A stretch of 64,000 nucleotides of DNA from Chitinolyticbacter meiyuanensis (GTDB lineage Bacteria > Pseudomonadota > Gammaproteobacteria > Burkholderiales > Chitinibacteraceae), in the NCBI RefSeq assembly GCF_008033135.1, contig NZ_CP041335.1, positions 965,513 to 1,029,512 of the forward strand, given 5' to 3'. The translations under genes and the position numbers were made by a program. This document shows positions 61,256 through 64,000 of this stretch, piece by piece. The notes under the pieces were generated by a model. It was given only the letters and a program-made list of their open reading frames with translations. It made no database searches and had not been told where the DNA came from. Every line of letters begins with the position of its first letter. Position 1 is the stretch's first letter.

Positions 61256-63025
61256 TCAGCGCCGCGCGTGCGCCAGCCGACTCACGACATTTACCAGCGT
61301 ATCGATCTCGGTGCAGGTGTTGTAGAACGCCAGTGACGGCCGCACGCTGGCTTCCAGCCCGAAGCGGCGCAGGATGGGCTGCGCGCAATGGTGGCCGGAG
61401 CGAACGGCGATGCCTTCCTCGTTCAGCGCATGGCCGACTTCCTCGGTACGGTAACCCGGCAGCACGAAGGAGAGCACGCTGGTCTTCTCGCGCGCCGTGC
61501 CGATCAGCCGCAGACCGGGGATGGTCTTGAGGCCCGCCGTGGCGTATTCGAGCAGACCATGCTCATAGGCCGCGATATTGTCGAGCCCCAGCCGCTCCAC
61601 ATACTTGAGCGCAGCGCCCAGCCCCACGGCATCGGCGATGTTGCCGGTACCGGCCTCGAAGCGCATGGGGGCTGGCTGGAACACTGTCTTCTCGAAGGTG
61701 ACGTCGGCAATCATGTTGCCCCCGCCTTGCCAGGGGGGCAGCGTCTCCAAGAGCTCGGCCTTGCCATAGACCACGCCAATGCCGGTGGGCCCGAACACCT
61801 TGTGGCCGGAGAACACGAAGAAGTCGGCATCGAGCGCGGCCACGTTCACCCGCAGGTGCGACACCGATTGCGCACCATCGATCAACACCCTGGCACCTGC
61901 CGTGTGGGCAAGCTGGATGATTTGCTCGATTGGCGTCACCGTGCCCAGCGCGTTCGACACATGCGTCACTGCCACGAGCTTGGTACGGCTGCTCAGGAGC
62001 TTCTGGTACTCGTCCAGCCGCAATTGGCCATCGTCGTCGACTGGGATCACGCGGATCTTCGCGCCTTTTTCGGCCGCCAGCTGTTGCCAGGGCACGATGT
62101 TGGCGTGGTGTTCCAGGTGCGAGACGATGATCTCGTCGCCGGCGCCGATCTGCTGCTTGCCGAAGGTCTGCGCCACCAGATTGATCGCCTCGGTGGCGCC
62201 GCGCACGAAGATGATCTCCTCGGGCGAACGGGCGCCGATGAAGCGGGCGACCGTCTGTCGCGCATCCTCGTAGGCATCGGTGGCACGGGCAGCCAGCTCG
62301 TGCGCCGCACGGTGGATATTGGAGTTCTCGTGCTCGTAGAACTCCGCCAGGCGATCGATCACCGCACGTGGCTTCTGCGTGGTTGCCGCATTGTCCAGCC
62401 AGATCAATGGCTTACCGTTGACCCGCTCGGCCAGGATAGGGAAGTCGCGCCGCACCGCGTTCACATCGAACGGTGGCCGTGTCGCTTGCGGGTGGGCGGT
62501 GGCATCGTTACCGCGCTGCAAGCCATCCGGCGTCAGGAAGTAGTAGCTGCCTGCCGGCGCGAACTGCGCGTGCGTGGTTCTGGGCCGGCCGAAGTCGATA
62601 TCCAGCACCAATGCGGCCAGCGCGTCGTTGCCGGGCAGGCCATTCGGCCCGCCACGCAATGCATCGCCACCGAGTGCCTGGGCGGCCAGGCCGTCGAGCG
62701 GATCGCTGCCGGTTTCGCCGAGGAAGTAATACGGCGTGCTCGGCGCGCCGGGCAGGGCGCCGCCACCAACGGCGGGCTGGTGCGAGGCCGGAGCCTGCGG
62801 CACGGCCAGCGTCTGCTGGCCGGCACGACCGGCATCGACCGGGATGCTGGCGCCGGTCGGCTCCAGCGTCGGCGCAGCGCGTTGTGGCGCGGACGAGGCT
62901 GCGGATTGGCCCGGCAGCAGCGCGAACAGCTCGCTCGCCAGCCGGGAGAGTTCCCCTTCACCCGGCAAGCCCGCAGCGCCCCCTGCGGGCAGCAGCAGAT
63001 TACTTGTAGGTGTCTGGATAGTCAT
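61256..63025 (-). CDS. Cysteine desulfurase (SufS/CsdA group) with N-terminal encapsulin-cargo extension
   Basis: A 589-residue PLP enzyme. Residues about 186-589 form a complete type II desulfurase: PLP Lys409 in FSGHKVFGPTG and the persulfide Cys547 in VRSGHHCAQPILRR. It makes persulfide/alanine from cysteine. The first 185 residues are a Pro/Ala/Gly-rich extension absent from ordinary SufS. It has LSRLASELFALLPG (about 26-39) and two YYFL motifs (99-102 and 161-164). In characterised Family 2 encapsulins such an extension targets the enzyme inside the shell. The ATG overlaps the shell gene end by 26 nt. Confidence 0.9.
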   Translation of the reverse strand: MTIQTPTSNLLLPAGGAAGLPGEGELSRLASELFALLPGQSAASSAPQRAAPTLEPTGASIPVDAGRAGQQTLAVPQAPASHQPAVGGGALPGAPSTPYYFLGETGSDPLDGLAAQALGGDALRGGPNGLPGNDALAALVLDIDFGRPRTTHAQFAPAGSYYFLTPDGLQRGNDATAHPQATRPPFDVNAVRRDFPILAERVNGKPLIWLDNAATTQKPRAVIDRLAEFYEHENSNIHRAAHELAARATDAYEDARQTVARFIGARSPEEIIFVRGATEAINLVAQTFGKQQIGAGDEIIVSHLEHHANIVPWQQLAAEKGAKIRVIPVDDDGQLRLDEYQKLLSSRTKLVAVTHVSNALGTVTPIEQIIQLAHTAGARVLIDGAQSVSHLRVNVAALDADFFVFSGHKVFGPTGIGVVYGKAELLETLPPWQGGGNMIADVTFEKTVFQPAPMRFEAGTGNIADAVGLGAALKYVERLGLDNIAAYEHGLLEYATAGLKTIPGLRLIGTAREKTSVLSFVLPGYRTEEVGHALNEEGIAVRSGHHCAQPILRRFGLEASVRPSLAFYNTCTEIDTLVNVVSRLAHARR

Positions 63026-63926
63026 GGTACTTGCCAATCTCCACGTCATCGAGCACGGCCAGGGCATCGTCCGTGAGCACGGCCAGCGAGCAATACAGCG
63101 AAATCAGATAGGACGCGATGGCATTGCGGTTGATGCCCATGAAGCGTACCGACAGGCCTGGGCTCTGTTCGCCGGCGAGGCCCGGCTGGAACAGGCCGAC
63201 CACGCCCTGGCGCTTTTCGCCGGTGCGCAGCAGCAGGATCTTGGTCTTGCCGTCGACGATGGGCAGTTTGTCCGACGGCACCAGCGGAATGCCGCGCCAG
63301 GTGAGGAACTGCGAGCCGAACAGGCTGACCGTGGGCGGCGGCACGCCACGACGGGTGCACTCGCGGCCGAAGGCGGCAATGGCGAGCGGGTGGGCGAGGA
63401 AGAAGCCCGGCTCCTTCCACACGCGGGTGAGCAGGTCATCCATATCGTCAGGCGTCGGTGCGCCGGTCAGCGTCGAAATCCGCTGCGATTCGGCCACGTT
63501 GGCCAAGAGGCCGTATTCCGGGTTGTTGATCAGCTCGGATTCCTGGCGCTCCTTGATCGTTTCGATCGTCAGGCGTAGCTGTTCCTTGATCTGGTCGTGC
63601 GGGCTGGAGTAGAGGTCCGAGACGCGGGTGTGTACGTCGAGCACGGTGGTGACGGCATTCAGGAACAGCTCACGCGGTGCCTCGTCGTAATCGACGAAGG
63701 TGCGCGGCAATTCTGCCTCGTCACGCTGCGAGCAGCCGACACGCACATCGAGCGGGTTCTTCACCTTGTTCAGGCGATAGATGCCAGCCTCGACCGGTAG
63801 CCATTGCAGCAAATGGACCAGCCAGCGTGGAGAAATGGTGGAAAGCTGGGGAGCGGTTTTGGTGGCGTTGGCTAACTGGCGGGCGGCGTTGTCGCCCAGG
63901 GCCAGTTGCACGTCTTGGTCGGCCAT
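63000..63926 (-). CDS. Family 2A encapsulin nanocompartment shell protein (SrpI-like)
   Basis: A 308-residue HK97-fold shell protein of the Family 2A encapsulins. Recognisable segments are the N-terminal arm around LGDNAARQLANATKTAPQLS and SPRWLVHLLQWLPVEAGIYR. Others are NNPEYGLLANVAESQRISTL, HPLAIAAFGRECTRRGVPPP and the C-terminal SYLISLYCSLAVLTDDALAV. It assembles into a closed protein shell in the cytoplasm. The downstream desulfurase, overlapping by 26 nt, is the expected cargo, and the pair is known for storing sulfur. ATG 63926 has AGGA 9 nt upstream. The gene is complete, but what lies upstream is outside the window. Confidence 0.92.
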   Translation of the reverse strand: MADQDVQLALGDNAARQLANATKTAPQLSTISPRWLVHLLQWLPVEAGIYRLNKVKNPLDVRVGCSQRDEAELPRTFVDYDEAPRELFLNAVTTVLDVHTRVSDLYSSPHDQIKEQLRLTIETIKERQESELINNPEYGLLANVAESQRISTLTGAPTPDDMDDLLTRVWKEPGFFLAHPLAIAAFGRECTRRGVPPPTVSLFGSQFLTWRGIPLVPSDKLPIVDGKTKILLLRTGEKRQGVVGLFQPGLAGEQSPGLSVRFMGINRNAIASYLISLYCSLAVLTDDALAVLDDVEIGKYHDYPDTYK

Positions 63927-63963
63927 GGTGGTGTCCTGCGGGTGGTTGGAATAGTGCTGAAAA

Positions 63964-63969
63964 GTTATA
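63964..63969 (-). promoter_or_regulatory. Possible -10 element upstream of the encapsulin gene
   Basis: TATAAC on the minus strand (63964-63969), preceded by TTGCT, lies in an A/T-rich stretch 38 nt before the start codon. No clear -35 is seen and the upstream region is cut off, so this is a weak call. Confidence 0.25.
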
Positions 63970-64000
63970 AGCAAATATCCAAAAAGCAGGATGACGACTC

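Noticed and set aside
60131..63926. A single operon from encapsulin through TauD, HAD and SDR
   Set aside because: The strong terminator at 61211-61235 and the 186-nt gap separate TauD-HAD-SDR from the encapsulin pair.

Overview
The window is high in G+C and gene-dense, with almost no RNA or repeat content. Gene families point to a motile or surface-attaching, chitin-associated betaproteobacterium, probably Neisseriales (Chitinibacteraceae-like). This is inferred from the MSHA-type pilus locus, an extracellular enzyme with two CBM5/12 chitin-binding modules, H-NS, and the LysR/AraC/TetR repertoire. No rRNA or other taxonomic marker is present, so the assignment is tentative.

Layout. 1-5.7 kb: the 3' part of a CE2/SGNH esterase, a TPR protein, a DUF3750 protein, a nitrilase with a divergent LysR regulator, and a DUF2278/lamin-tail protein. 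6.1-19.5 kb: one long co-oriented operon for an MSHA-like type IV pilus (mshE-G-pilin-C-D-O-P-Q-I-pilN-like-J-K-L-N), without mshM or mshF. It faces a 1184-residue REC-GAF-PAS-PAS-GGDEF(degenerate)-EAL-REC protein (19.5-23.1 kb). MshE carries the N-terminal motif that binds c-di-GMP in this family, so pilus and phosphodiesterase may be functionally linked. 23-31 kb: an O-methyltransferase/TetR pair, a LysR regulator, a modular chitin-binding metallophosphatase, and an MFS exporter divergent from an AraC regulator. 31-36 kb: small enzymes and hypotheticals. 36.5-40.3 kb: a usp-usp-P-type ATPase operon behind an FNR-like box. 40.7-48.7 kb: a patchwork of small genes, three of them frame-disrupted (small membrane protein, GNAT, rhodanese), with a ChaA-type exchanger, a diguanylate cyclase, and a DUF3703-dsbB-dsbA-like operon behind a MerR-type promoter that has no merR gene nearby. 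48.7-55 kb: a beta-helix lipoprotein, H-NS, an eptA-PAP2-dgkA operon for lipid A phosphoethanolamine modification, and an IS3-family transposase remnant. 55-61 kb: an EamA transporter, overlapping NUDIX/GNAT/P-loop genes, an SDR lacking its catalytic residues, a HAD hydrolase and a TauD-type dioxygenase.

The most notable system is at the right edge. A complete Family 2 encapsulin shell gene (63000-63926) overlaps by 26 nt a SufS-like cysteine desulfurase (61256-63025) that carries a roughly 185-residue low-complexity N-terminal extension with a repeated YYFL motif. This matches the known encapsulin/desulfurase sulfur-storage compartments. A strong terminator closes this unit before the TauD gene.
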